Assembly: GCF_014697575.1 (NCBI RefSeq)
Contig: NZ_JACJSC010000032.1
Coordinates: forward strand, 1 to 61,177
Source: Planktothrix sp. FACHB-1365
Lineage (GTDB): Bacteria; Cyanobacteriota; Cyanobacteriia; Cyanobacteriales; Microcoleaceae
DNA: 61,177 bases
Reading direction: 5' to 3'
Shown here: piece by piece, positions 52,076 through 61,129 of the stretch
Numbering within the stretch: position 1 is the stretch's first letter
How the letters are laid out: every line of letters starts with the position of its first letter
The notes under the pieces: generated by a model
The model's database searches: none
The model's input: only the letters and a program-made list of their open reading frames with translations
What the model was told of the DNA's origin: nothing
Program-made: the position numbers and the translations under genes

Positions 52076-54004
52076 GTGTCCTTACAAAAATTATTTCAAA
52101 TTAGCACTTCGGCGCCGCCGCCTATCCATTGTACAAATCCCGCCTGTCCCCAACCCCGGAACTCCTTGGGAAATTCCATCTGTGAAACCTGTCAAACTCC
52201 CCTAACCTATCGATATTTGTGGGCGACGGGTTCCGGGGCGGCTCAAATTCAACCGGGTCAGTTAGTGGGAAATCGCTATTATGTGACCTTTCCCCAAGTT
52301 TGGTTAGATACCAAACCCGGAGCTCCGCCGATTTTGCCCGATATGCTCTCGGAGTCCATTTTATCCTATTTATACTTACATCCTCATCGCCTGCATATTC
52401 CTGGGGTGTTTGGGGTGTATCCCTTGGGAATTCCCCCAGAAGCAACCGAAACTTTATTATTAGATAACATTCCCGTTGATAGTCGGGGTCAACTGTTCCC
52501 GACGTTAGTAGAAGCATGGCCAAAAACAAACCCCGTGCGTCAGGTGTATTGGTTATGGCAAATGCTGCAATTATGGACACCGTTAACCGAACAAGGTGCC
52601 GCCTATAGTTTATTAGTCAAAGATAATTTACGGGTGGACGGCTGGCGGGTGCGGTTGCGAGAACTGCATCAAGGCAAAGTTCAACCCACCCAACGAGATT
52701 TAGCCGAATCTTGGACAGCGTTTATTGAAACCGCCCATCCCACCATCCAATATCGGTTACAAACCCTTCATCAATTGCTGCGTCATCAAGAGGACTCGTT
52801 AAAAGAAGTGGCGAGTCAACTGAATCACTTATTAATGGAACAAGCCGCCCAATTACCCTTACATTTAGCGGTAATGGGATTAACAGATGTGGGGATTAAA
52901 CGTTCCCATAATGAGGATAATTGTTATCCAAATTTTCAGGATGTACGGAATCTTTATATTTATCCGAATGATAAATTAATTCCTAATTTAAGTATTGTTT
53001 GTGATGGTGTGGGGGGTCATGATGGGGGGGAAGTAGCCAGTCAATTAGCGGTACAATCTGTTAAACCGTTAATTCATAGTTTAATGGCGGAAATTTATGC
53101 TCAAGAAGAATTAGCATCGCCAGAATTAATTATGGAACAATTGCAAGAAATTGCTCGGGTTATTAATAATGTAATTGCGGCGCAAAATAATCAACAGGGG
53201 CGAGAATTTAGACAACGGATGGGAACAACCTTAGTTATGGCGTTGCAACTCCCCCAAAAAGTCAAAACTCCAGAGGGGATTGAATTCAATAATTGCCATG
53301 AACTTTATATTGTCAATATTGGGGATAGTCGGGCTTATTGGATAACCCAGAATTCCTGTCAACAATTAACCCTGGATGATGATGTAGCAAATCGAGAAGT
53401 CCGTCAGGGTCGCTGTTTATATTGGGATGCTGCTCAACGCTCTGGTTCGGGTGCTTTAACCCAAGCGTTAGGAACTAGAGAAGCGGAATTTTTGCGCCCT
53501 ATGGTGCAACGATTTATTATTGAAGAAGACGGATTATTATTATTATGTTCCGATGGATTAAGTGATAATCAACGAGTTGAACAATGTTGGCAAGATTTTT
53601 CCGCTTCGGTGTTAAATGGAGAACAATCTTTAGAATCTGCTGTACAAGGATGGATTGATGTTGCTAATGATAAAAATGGTCATGATAATGTTTCCGTTGT
53701 TTTAACTTATTGTGGGGTTTCTCCTCAAAAATTAGTGTTAGTAGAAACCATACCATTATCCACAAAACCAGAATCCCTAGAAACTGAACCAACGGAAGCA
53801 TCTAAGGTTTTATTATATGGTGAATCCATTCCTGAACCGGAAATTCAACCCACACCAAAACCTGCCTCTAAATGGAAAGAACTTGCCTTTATTCTGAGTT
53901 TATTTGCCATAGTAATCTCCGCAGGTTTTGCCATTTGGTGGCAAGTCAGTCAATCTCAAATCCAATCCATTCCTGAAGAACCAAAACCCACAAATAAACG
54001 TTAG
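52076..54004 (+). CDS. PP2C-type Ser/Thr phosphatase with N-terminal zinc ribbon and C-terminal membrane anchor
   Basis: A 642-residue protein starting with GTG. Residues 19-39 are a zinc ribbon (C19, C24, C36, C39). Residues 50-250 are an unrecognised region reminiscent of a degenerate kinase lobe. The PP2C domain (about 260-560) has GIKRSHNEDN, CDGVGGHDGGEVAS and NIGDSRAYW, and ends KNGHDNVSVVL; metal-binding aspartates are kept. A membrane anchor is near residues 605-625. Zinc-ribbon/PP2C proteins of this kind probably oppose Hanks-type kinases; none is in the window. Confidence 0.9.
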   Translation: MSLQKLFQISTSAPPPIHCTNPACPQPRNSLGNSICETCQTPLTYRYLWATGSGAAQIQPGQLVGNRYYVTFPQVWLDTKPGAPPILPDMLSESILSYLYLHPHRLHIPGVFGVYPLGIPPEATETLLLDNIPVDSRGQLFPTLVEAWPKTNPVRQVYWLWQMLQLWTPLTEQGAAYSLLVKDNLRVDGWRVRLRELHQGKVQPTQRDLAESWTAFIETAHPTIQYRLQTLHQLLRHQEDSLKEVASQLNHLLMEQAAQLPLHLAVMGLTDVGIKRSHNEDNCYPNFQDVRNLYIYPNDKLIPNLSIVCDGVGGHDGGEVASQLAVQSVKPLIHSLMAEIYAQEELASPELIMEQLQEIARVINNVIAAQNNQQGREFRQRMGTTLVMALQLPQKVKTPEGIEFNNCHELYIVNIGDSRAYWITQNSCQQLTLDDDVANREVRQGRCLYWDAAQRSGSGALTQALGTREAEFLRPMVQRFIIEEDGLLLLCSDGLSDNQRVEQCWQDFSASVLNGEQSLESAVQGWIDVANDKNGHDNVSVVLTYCGVSPQKLVLVETIPLSTKPESLETEPTEASKVLLYGESIPEPEIQPTPKPASKWKELAFILSLFAIVISAGFAIWWQVSQSQIQSIPEEPKPTNKR

Positions 54005-54021
54005 TTCTGATTCTAACTTAA

Positions 54022-54960
54022 TTATGGTGTTCCCCCAGGCGTTCCACTTCCTAACTGAACATTAGGGGTTTGAATAATATTCCCTTGTTGACCATTCCAT
54101 TTTTCCACCCGAACTCGTTCCACTCTTAAACGCTCTAATTCTAATAATTGGGGGGTAATTGAATTAGCTAATAAACGGTTTGATTCGGCTTCTGCTCTGG
54201 CTTGTTCAATGGTGACTTGAGCTTCTCCTTTGGCTTTAGCAACATTGGATGCAGCTTCTGCTTCGACTTTACGACGGTTAGATTCAGCCGTTTGAGCCGC
54301 TTGTTGTGCCGCAAATTGTTCATCAATACTCTTTTGAATTTCAGGAGGTAAACGTAAAGGATTCAATAAAGAAATATCTTGAACAATAATAATTGGAAAC
54401 CGTTTTTCAGTACAATTTCTCACACCAGCTACTAATTTTTGTTGATTCATCGGTAACATGGCTGGCGTTAATTTCTGATTTTCTGCGACTTCTCCAAAAC
54501 AATTTCTTAACCCATTTCTTAACTCATTGGCTCGAAATTGCTCAGGGGTTTTTCGATAGGTTTCATAAAATTGATGAAGTTTGGTTTTTGTTGTTCCTGA
54601 AAGAGCTTCTGTACTAAATCCAAAGGAAACCCCGACATCCGCAGAAACCGGACTTCCTCCCACAGAAAATACCACAGATTCATCCGTCGGGGAACCTTCT
54701 GTTGCAGCTTGAGTAAAGGGATAGGTATTAATAAATGTGGGGAAAACTACCACTTCTTCCGTATAACCATTATACCACACTCTCCCTGTAACGACTTTAG
54801 CATTTTCGATGCCTTTTTCTCCGCCATAAAGTTGTATTTTTAACCCCGCATAACCGGGTTCAACAGTGGTGACGTTGGTTCCTGGAAGAATACCACAGGA
54901 ACTTAAACTGGTTCCTAAAAGAGTGGTAAATAGAATAGATGAAAAACGGGTGAATTTCAT
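54022..54960 (-). CDS. SPFH/prohibitin-like lipoprotein
   Basis: A 312-residue protein. A lipoprotein signal peptide ends in LSSCG, with C22 as the lipid site, so it is anchored on the outer face of the inner membrane or in the outer membrane. The SPFH domain follows (VEPGYAGLKIQLYG, VVVFPTFINTYPFT, NELRNGLRNCFGEVAENQKL). A long helical Ala/Glu region (about 205-280, AESNRRKVEAEAASNVAKAK) drives assembly. Lipid anchoring outside the cytosol is unusual for the family. It overlaps the gene at 54957 by four bases. Confidence 0.85.
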   Translation of the reverse strand: MKFTRFSSILFTTLLGTSLSSCGILPGTNVTTVEPGYAGLKIQLYGGEKGIENAKVVTGRVWYNGYTEEVVVFPTFINTYPFTQAATEGSPTDESVVFSVGGSPVSADVGVSFGFSTEALSGTTKTKLHQFYETYRKTPEQFRANELRNGLRNCFGEVAENQKLTPAMLPMNQQKLVAGVRNCTEKRFPIIIVQDISLLNPLRLPPEIQKSIDEQFAAQQAAQTAESNRRKVEAEAASNVAKAKGEAQVTIEQARAEAESNRLLANSITPQLLELERLRVERVRVEKWNGQQGNIIQTPNVQLGSGTPGGTP

Positions 54961-55358
54961 CGCTTTTTAGCTCCCTGTAATAAATCAAGGGGTGAAAAAT
55001 TTAATTGAGAACAATCAGGATCATTTTTTAAGGTTTGAAATATTTCTATTTTTTCCTGAATGGAAGTTGGAGATAACTCGATAAAATTCCATATTTTTAA
55101 TACTTTATATTCAGGAAAGTAAGAAATAAATATTTTTCTTGCTTGAGAAGCTCTCCAAATTTTTAATAAGCTATAAACTCCTGAACTGCTTAATAAAATA
55201 AAAACACAGAGCCACATTAAAAACCCAATAATGGGTAGATTAGAGTTTAAAAAATGAGGAGCCATTGCAATTAAAAATAGAGAAATTAAAACTTCTATTA
55301 TTCCAATGACTAACCATTTTTTTAGAGGATTAGTTCTCACAACTCTCTCCCATCTCAT
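54957..55358 (-). CDS. small membrane protein, partner of the SPFH lipoprotein
   Basis: A 133-residue protein with two hydrophobic segments (WLVIGIIEVLISLFLIAM and IIGFLMWLCVFILLSS) and a soluble C-terminal half containing FISYFPEYKVLKIWNFIELS. It is translationally coupled to the SPFH gene (ATGA overlap). The family is not recognised. Confidence 0.72.
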   Translation of the reverse strand: MRWERVVRTNPLKKWLVIGIIEVLISLFLIAMAPHFLNSNLPIIGFLMWLCVFILLSSSGVYSLLKIWRASQARKIFISYFPEYKVLKIWNFIELSPTSIQEKIEIFQTLKNDPDCSQLNFSPLDLLQGAKKR

Positions 55359-55834
55359 AACTAACAGATTTGATTGTTTATCTGTCCTGTTTCACATCAC
55401 TCCCTTCCTGGAACTAATACTCATATTATATGCTGTTTTTTCTAAACTTTTTTCAGGGGGATAACCGTACTTTTTAAACGCTGTTGACAAAAGATTAAAA
55501 TTTGCTATAACTAGATAGAATGTGGGAAATTTGCGATCGCTATTGAAAACCAACCTAATTTGATCAATCTTTTGGCTTCCACTAGCGACAACTGATAGGT
55601 GTTGGCAACAAAGAAGGCAAAATTTAGGGCTGAAATCTTTGTCTATTCTGGGTTTGAAGTCTATCTACTTGATTAAGAGGTTGGCGCAAGTTCTGAAAGT
55701 CTTATGGGAAAGGGATTTTAGGATATTTTTATTTTTACCCCTTGTCAAGTCGATGGCTGAAATGGTATATTCTGATCAGGTTGTCGGAATCGCACCTTGA
55801 AAACTAAATATATCAAGGGTTTCAGAAGCCTGCG
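55359..55834 (+). promoter_or_regulatory. CRISPR leader region with candidate promoter
   Basis: A gene-free stretch lies directly before the first repeat. TTGACA (55484-55489), a 16-base gap and TATAAC (55506-55511) form a sigma-70-type promoter reading toward the array, about 320 bases upstream of it. The side and orientation agree with the degenerate terminal repeat at the other end. Confidence 0.6.
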
Positions 55835-57602
55835 GTTATAATAACCATTAATCCCTATCAGGGATTGAAACCGGTTGGCAAGTTCGCAGGAGAAAGGGTC
55901 AAGGTCGGGGGTTATAATAACCATTAATCCCTATCAGGGATTGAAACTGTGATTTTCTTAATATCCTCTTCTGGCATTCGCTGTTATAATAACCATTAAT
56001 CCCTATCAGGGATTGAAACCTCGATGCAACTGGACGGGTCAAACCCCAAGATTTATGTTATAATAACCATTAATCCCTATCAGGGATTGAAACGTACAGG
56101 AAACCAGAGACTTGAGACAACCACCTCAAGTTATAATAACCATTAATCCCTATCAGGGATTGAAACTTAACATATCCCAGATATAAACCTTCATATAAAC
56201 TGTTATAATAACCATTAATCCCTATCAGGGATTGAAACGCGATTCTATGGCCTGGAGTTATCCCCTACGATTCCAGTTATAATAACCATTAATCCCTATC
56301 AGGGATTGAAACAGCCAAACTTTTAAGGGAGTCATCCCCCCAGTGAGAATTGTTATAATAACCATTAATCCCTATCAGGGATTGAAACGCAGCGCTGGCA
56401 TGAAGGCAGCCATGGCAAGGGGTCAACATTGGTTATAATAACCATTAATCCCTATCAGGGATTGAAACATCGGGTAAATAGTAATACTATCTTTTGTGTA
56501 TGCGTTATAATAACCATTAATCCCTATCAGGGATTGAAACACAATAAATGCCTCAATCTAAAAAAGGGAAATGTTATAATAACCATTAATCCCTATCAGG
56601 GATTGAAACAATTAACCTTCGTGTTCCAATTTATGAAGCCAGGTTATAATAACCATTAATCCCTATCAGGGATTGAAACAAATACTCACCCGGATGAAGG
56701 TTAGCTAAATCGCAGTTATAATAACCATTAATCCCTATCAGGGATTGAAACGGGAGTGTAGCTTTTGATGATGGCGGTATCATAGAGTTATAATAACCAT
56801 TAATCCCTATCAGGGATTGAAACCTTTGGATTCATTTTGCAGTAAGATAATAGTCGTTATAATAACCATTAATCCCTATCAGGGATTGAAACGCCTGTAC
56901 CTGCTGTCGCAAAAGCAGAACCCGCAGTTATAATAACCATTAATCCCTATCAGGGATTGAAACTTTGCCCTTGGTAACGGTTTCCCGTCCGTTGAAGTTA
57001 TAATAACCATTAATCCCTATCAGGGATTGAAACATTGTTGTATTCCCAGTCAACGATATGTTTTTGATTAGAAGTTATAATAACCATTAATCCCTATCAG
57101 GGATTGAAACAACTTAATGTGGGTAATAGGCTTTTCAAATCTACAGTTATAATAACCATTAATCCCTATCAGGGATTGAAACAAGTATTGAGTGACCGCA
57201 AATAACGTGATTATAGGTTATAATAACCATTAATCCCTATCAGGGATTGAAACCAAGCAATTTCGGGTGATCCCAGAAAGGTGAAACTGTTATAATAACC
57301 ATTAATCCCTATCAGGGATTGAAACTTCCTCAAAACCTTTAGAATCAACGCTTTTAAGTAATCCGTTATAATAACCATTAATCCCTATCAGGGATTGAAA
57401 CTTAGATAAACTGGCTACGGATTGAAGAGCGTACTCGTTATAATAACCATTAATCCCTATCAGGGATTGAAACGCAAATATTAGAAAGTGGGCTATAAAC
57501 CGATTGTCGAGTTATAATAACCATTAATCCCTATCAGGGATTGAAACCAGATTAATTTGTAGTACGCAAAGCAATACAACAAAAATTATAATAACCATTA
57601 AT
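55835..57602 (+). CRISPR. CRISPR array, 24 identical 37-base repeats plus a degraded terminal repeat
   Basis: Repeats begin GTTATAATAACC and end AGGGATTGAAAC, with an internal palindrome ATCCCT-ATC-AGGGAT. Repeat starts: 55835, 55911, 55983, 56057, 56130, 56202, 56276, 56352, 56432, 56504, 56573, 56643, 56715, 56787, 56856, 56927, 56997, 57074, 57146, 57217, 57289, 57365, 57437, 57511. The 25th, at 57585, keeps only its first half. The 24 spacers are 32-43 bases, most 33-39; the longest, 43, is 56389-56431. The 3' ATTGAAAC and the degraded right end set transcription left to right. No cas gene lies in the window, so type and activity are open. Confidence 0.99.
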
Positions 57603-57736
57603 TGTATCAGTCAATAGGGACTCTTGCAATCGGGAATGGGGAATGGGGAATGGTTAAGAGTCAACACCCCTCTTTTCCACTGATCTGTTTAAGAATGTTG
57701 TGAATCATTTAATATAGTGAAATCCTGTAATAATTT

Positions 57737-59251
57737 ATGTTTGGTTTAATGATTCATCAACAACGCTTTTCCCGATTGTTATTGAGTTTACTGATAACTT
57801 TTTCCTTGAATCCTTTCCTGTTAGTGTCTGTCGCTCGTTCTCAAACTTTAGCTTATTGTAAATTATCTGCCCAAGCGATCGCTCAAAAAGAAAGTTTACG
57901 ACAAACCGCATTAACCGGAGATGCCCAGGCTATTCAAAACTATAATACCATTATAATTCAACACGCTCAACAAGTCAATCAATGTCGTCAACGAATTAAC
58001 CCCAAAACTCAAGCGATATGGTTAAGATTATATCCCTGTGATGCTCGACCCGGAGAAATTGAGCGGATTTTAGATAATATTATTAATAAAGGATATAATA
58101 AAGTTTATTTAGAAGTATTTTATGATGGTCAAGTGTTGTTACCTGCTAGTAAAAATCCCACGGCTTGGCCATCAGCAATGCGATCGTCAGGAATGGAAAA
58201 CCGCGATTTATTAGCAGAAACCATCCAAAAAGGAAGACAACGAGGATTAAAAATTTATGCTTGGATGTTTATGTTAAATTATGGTTATACTTATACTTTA
58301 AAACCCGATAAAAATTCAGTTTTAGCCCGCAATGGTAAAGGAGAAACAACAACAACAGCAGTGATTGACCAAACTAAAATCGACGAATATGGCGAAAGTT
58401 TTGTCAATCAAGGGTTTGTTGACCCCTATCATCCCACGGCTAGACAAGATTATTTAACCTTATTAAATACTATTTTACAACGTCGTCCCGATGGTGTTTT
58501 ATTTGATTATGTTCGCTATCCCAAAGGGTTAGGAGGAGAATCCGTTGCGACCAAAGTTAAAGATTTATGGATTTATGGAGAAGCATCTCAACAAGCCTTT
58601 TTAAATCGAGCCAGTAGTCAAAAAGGCAAAGACTTAATGCAGCGATTTATACAGCAAGGATTTATTACTGAAAATGATGTAAAGGCGGTGACAGAAAAAT
58701 ATCCTGATGAAAAAGATAAACCTTATTGGCCAGATGAGAAACAATGGAAAACATTAGCCTCTGTTCCTAAACTAGGAGAAACTTTACAATTACAATTATG
58801 GCGGTTAAGTGTTGCCCATGCCAGACAGGGAGTTTTAGACTTTTTAGCAACCGTAACTCAACCTGTTCAAAGCCAAGGAATTCCGGCGGGAGCGGTATTT
58901 TTTCCTGAAGGAAATCGTAAAATAGGAGGGATGGGTTTTGATTCCCGAATGCAGCCTTGGGATCAATTTTCACCCTCAATTGAATGGCATCCCATGTCCT
59001 ATGCTGTCTGTGGTCAAGTTAACTGTATTACAGCGCAAGTGCAGCAAGTGATTCAGCAAGCTCCCCCAGGAACTCAAGTGATTCCCGCTTTAGCCGGAGA
59101 TTGGGGAAAATCCATAAAAAATCGCCCTTCTTTAGAACAACAAATGGTGAATATTTCTACAATCATTCCTCAAATTAATGCGTTTAGTCATTATGGTTAT
59201 GATTGGCAAAATTTGGAAGAAACCCGACAACGAAAATTCTGTAAACAGTAA
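57737..59251 (+). CDS. family 10-like glycosyl hydrolase (GHL10/DUF187-like), secreted
   Basis: A 504-residue protein. A signal peptide covers residues 1-36 (LLLSLLITFSLNPFLLVSVA). A TIM-barrel glycosidase-like domain follows: AIWLRLYPCDARPGEIERIL, GYNKVYLEVFYDGQVLLPAS, GLKIYAWMFMLNYGY, GFVDPYHPTARQDYLTLLN and GVLFDYVRYPKG, where the Asp and Tyr-Arg lie in the usual GHL10 place. It probably acts on cell wall or sheath glycans; substrate unknown. Confidence 0.85.
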   Translation: MFGLMIHQQRFSRLLLSLLITFSLNPFLLVSVARSQTLAYCKLSAQAIAQKESLRQTALTGDAQAIQNYNTIIIQHAQQVNQCRQRINPKTQAIWLRLYPCDARPGEIERILDNIINKGYNKVYLEVFYDGQVLLPASKNPTAWPSAMRSSGMENRDLLAETIQKGRQRGLKIYAWMFMLNYGYTYTLKPDKNSVLARNGKGETTTTAVIDQTKIDEYGESFVNQGFVDPYHPTARQDYLTLLNTILQRRPDGVLFDYVRYPKGLGGESVATKVKDLWIYGEASQQAFLNRASSQKGKDLMQRFIQQGFITENDVKAVTEKYPDEKDKPYWPDEKQWKTLASVPKLGETLQLQLWRLSVAHARQGVLDFLATVTQPVQSQGIPAGAVFFPEGNRKIGGMGFDSRMQPWDQFSPSIEWHPMSYAVCGQVNCITAQVQQVIQQAPPGTQVIPALAGDWGKSIKNRPSLEQQMVNISTIIPQINAFSHYGYDWQNLEETRQRKFCKQ

Positions 59252-59359
59252 ATAGGTGTTGGGTGTCAGGGAAAGGAGGAAAAGTTAGCTAAATGCGTAA
59301 AATCTGTGATCAGAATTTTTTGTGATGTAATATGAAATTCCTAAATGTTTGCTACAAAT

Positions 59360-59401
59360 CCCCCCTGTAGAGACTAGCCATGCTTAGTCTCTACAGGGGG
59401 G
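59360..59401. terminator. long hairpin, dispersed palindrome copy 4, probable terminator
   Basis: CCCCCCTGTAGAGACTA (59360-59376) and its exact complement (59385-59401) form a 17-base perfect stem around GCCATGCT. The TGTAGAGAC arms are those of the palindromes at 4252, 40609 and 50592. It lies 108 bases behind the glycosyl hydrolase gene. Confidence 0.85.
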
Positions 59402-59486
59402 TTAGGAAGAATCATCTGTAGCATCTATAATGGGATTTCATAAATTGAGATAACGATGAGTTTAGCTCATAGCTGATAAATTCCGC

Positions 59487-59509
59487 TATAATAGGGGTAT
59501 CAATTGGAG
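59487..59509 (+). promoter_or_regulatory. candidate -10 box and RBS of the prohibitin-like gene
   Basis: TATAAT (59487-59492) lies 26 bases before the ATG at 59518, with GGAG at 59506-59509, eight bases before the start. No good -35 box is seen. If used, the leader would be only about 20 bases. Confidence 0.5.
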
Positions 59510-59517
59510 TTAATAAA

Positions 59518-60375
59518 ATGAAAAGTGCAGAACCTCAAGCAGGTTTAACCAGTATTATTTTAGGAATTGCCTTAGCAATATTAGCATTAATCTCCGTAAA
59601 TTCTTTTGTTATTGTTAACCCGGGTCAAGCGGGAGTATTGAGTATTTTAGGAAAAGCGCAAGATGGGGTATTATTAGAAGGAATTCATTTTAAGCCCCCT
59701 TTAGTTTCTAATGTTGACATTTATGATTTAACGGTGCAGAAATTTGAAGTTCCCGCCCAAAGTTCTACTAAGGATTTACAACAATTATCAGCGAGTTTTG
59801 CCATTAACTTTAGGCTTGACCCGCTACAAGTGGTGAGAATTCGACGAGAACAGGGAACGTTACAAAATGTTGTTTCTAAAGTAGTTGCTCCCCAAACCCA
59901 AGAATCTTTTAAAATTGCAGCAGCAAAACGAACCATTGAAGAAGCGATTACGCAACGGGAATTATTGAAATCAGACTTTGATGAAGCACTGAATGAACGA
60001 TTAGATAAATATGGAATCATTGTCTTAGATACCAGTGTGGTTGATTTGGCTTTTTCTCCTGAATTTGCCAAAGCCGTTGAAGAAAAACAAATTGCTGAAC
60101 AACGAGCAAGACGAGCAGTTTATATTGCGAAAGAAGCAGAACAACAAGCTCAAGCTGATATTAATCGGGCAAAAGGAACGGCGGAAGCTCAACGATTATT
60201 AGCAGAAACATTGAAAGCTACAGGGGGACAATTAGTCTTACAAAAAGAAGCCATTGAAGCTTGGGAAAAGGGAGGTGCTCAAATGCCAAAAGTGTTAATT
60301 ATGAATGGAGATAATAAAAGTATGGTTCCGTTTTTATTTAATTTAGGGAATCTCCCAGAAATGGGTTATGAATAA
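59518..60375 (+). CDS. prohibitin-family SPFH protein
   Basis: A 285-residue protein. An N-terminal membrane segment (SIILGIALAILALISVNSFV) is followed by the PHB/SPFH domain: VNPGQAGVLSILGKAQDGVL, LTVQKFEVPAQSSTKDLQQL and RTIEEAITQRELLKSDFDEA. A helical Ala/Gln/Glu tail (RAVYIAKEAEQQAQADINRA) drives oligomerisation. It corresponds to cyanobacterial prohibitin (Slr1106-like), forming ring assemblies at the membrane. It is convergent with the DUF5615 gene. Confidence 0.93.
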   Translation: MKSAEPQAGLTSIILGIALAILALISVNSFVIVNPGQAGVLSILGKAQDGVLLEGIHFKPPLVSNVDIYDLTVQKFEVPAQSSTKDLQQLSASFAINFRLDPLQVVRIRREQGTLQNVVSKVVAPQTQESFKIAAAKRTIEEAITQRELLKSDFDEALNERLDKYGIIVLDTSVVDLAFSPEFAKAVEEKQIAEQRARRAVYIAKEAEQQAQADINRAKGTAEAQRLLAETLKATGGQLVLQKEAIEAWEKGGAQMPKVLIMNGDNKSMVPFLFNLGNLPEMGYE

Positions 60376-60378
60376 TTG

Positions 60379-60759
60379 TTAAAACTCAGACTGTTGTGAG
60401 GGTTGATATTGCCAAATTTTGTCTCTTTGGATTATCCAGAGTTTACCTTCTACTTCTGTTTCATCTAAAGCATTAACTAGGGTATCAATTGCCTCATCCA
60501 AATCTTGTGGGGTGGGTTGAGAAGGTAAACGGATAACCACAATTCCTGAATAATTAGACGGATTATAGCGGAAAGAATTACTAAACCCTCTATCCAAAGT
60601 AATTAAACATCTTCCCTCACGATGACAAATTTCAATTAAGCTGAAATCATCCGTTGAACTTAGATTTTGACTTCTGACAGTTTCAACATCATGACCTGCT
60701 AAACGTAAACGTGATACAGCCCGAAGATTTCCTAAATTTTCATCAAGTTTGATTTTCAT
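60379..60759 (-). CDS. DUF5615-family PIN-like toxin
   Basis: A 126-residue protein. MKIKLDENLGNLRAVSRLRL then GHDVETVRSQNLSSTDDFSL and GRCLITLDRGFSN follow the DUF5615 pattern: the acidic residues D6 and E7, and the D of TLDRGF, form a PIN-like metal site. It lies 11 bases after the DUF433 gene at 60771, the usual antitoxin-toxin order. Confidence 0.92.
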   Translation of the reverse strand: MKIKLDENLGNLRAVSRLRLAGHDVETVRSQNLSSTDDFSLIEICHREGRCLITLDRGFSNSFRYNPSNYSGIVVIRLPSQPTPQDLDEAIDTLVNALDETEVEGKLWIIQRDKIWQYQPSQQSEF

Positions 60760-60770
60760 TTAACCACTAA

Positions 60771-61016
60771 TTAACGAGATCTAACCGGAATTTCTACATA
60801 ACAATCACGGGACATTTCAGCACCATAAGCAATACAAGCTAGAATATCTTCACGTTCTATTCCAGGGTACTCTTCTAAGAGGGATTCAATGGTAACTCCA
60901 CTGGCTAAAAAATCTAAGATGAGAGAAACCCAAATTCGATGACCCCGAATGCAAGGTTTGCCAAAACAAATGTTAGGATCAATAGAAATTCGAGACAGTA
61001 AACTTGCTGGTGTCAT
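60771..61016 (-). CDS. DUF433-family antitoxin
   Basis: An 81-residue protein. RISIDPNICFGKPCIRGHRI then ILDFLASGVTIESLLEEYPG and EREDILACIAYGAE are the full DUF433 pattern. It is the likely antitoxin of the DUF5615 protein downstream. Its upstream region ends at the 3' boundary of the group II intron, about 25-40 bases away, so the intron may have displaced its promoter. Confidence 0.92.
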   Translation of the reverse strand: MTPASLLSRISIDPNICFGKPCIRGHRIWVSLILDFLASGVTIESLLEEYPGIEREDILACIAYGAEMSRDCYVEIPVRSR

Positions 61017-61039
61017 ACTTCACCTATTGTATTGGGTTT

Positions 61040-61129
61040 CAGTTCGACTATTATTAGGGGTCGAGGGGGGCTTTACAACCCCCGACTCCCATTCAGAACC
61101 GTGCTTGCGACTTTCACCGCACACGGCTC
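61040..61129 (-). ncRNA. group II intron 3' end (domains V and VI)
   Basis: Bases 61129-61096, read on the minus strand, form a 34-nucleotide domain V: GAGCCGTGT, CGGTGAAAGTCG with the GAAA tetraloop, and GCACGGTTC. Both the AGC catalytic triad at the start and the 34-base length match. After TGAATGGGAG, a second stem (about 61088-61057, GTCGGGGG against CCCCCCTCGAC) is domain VI. The intron should end close to 61040-61055; the exact junction is not visible. Its 5' end is beyond the window. Confidence 0.85.

Noticed and set aside
56429-56659. Frame with periodic VIITINPYQGLK
   Set aside because: It is the CRISPR repeat read through where repeat plus spacer happens to keep frame.
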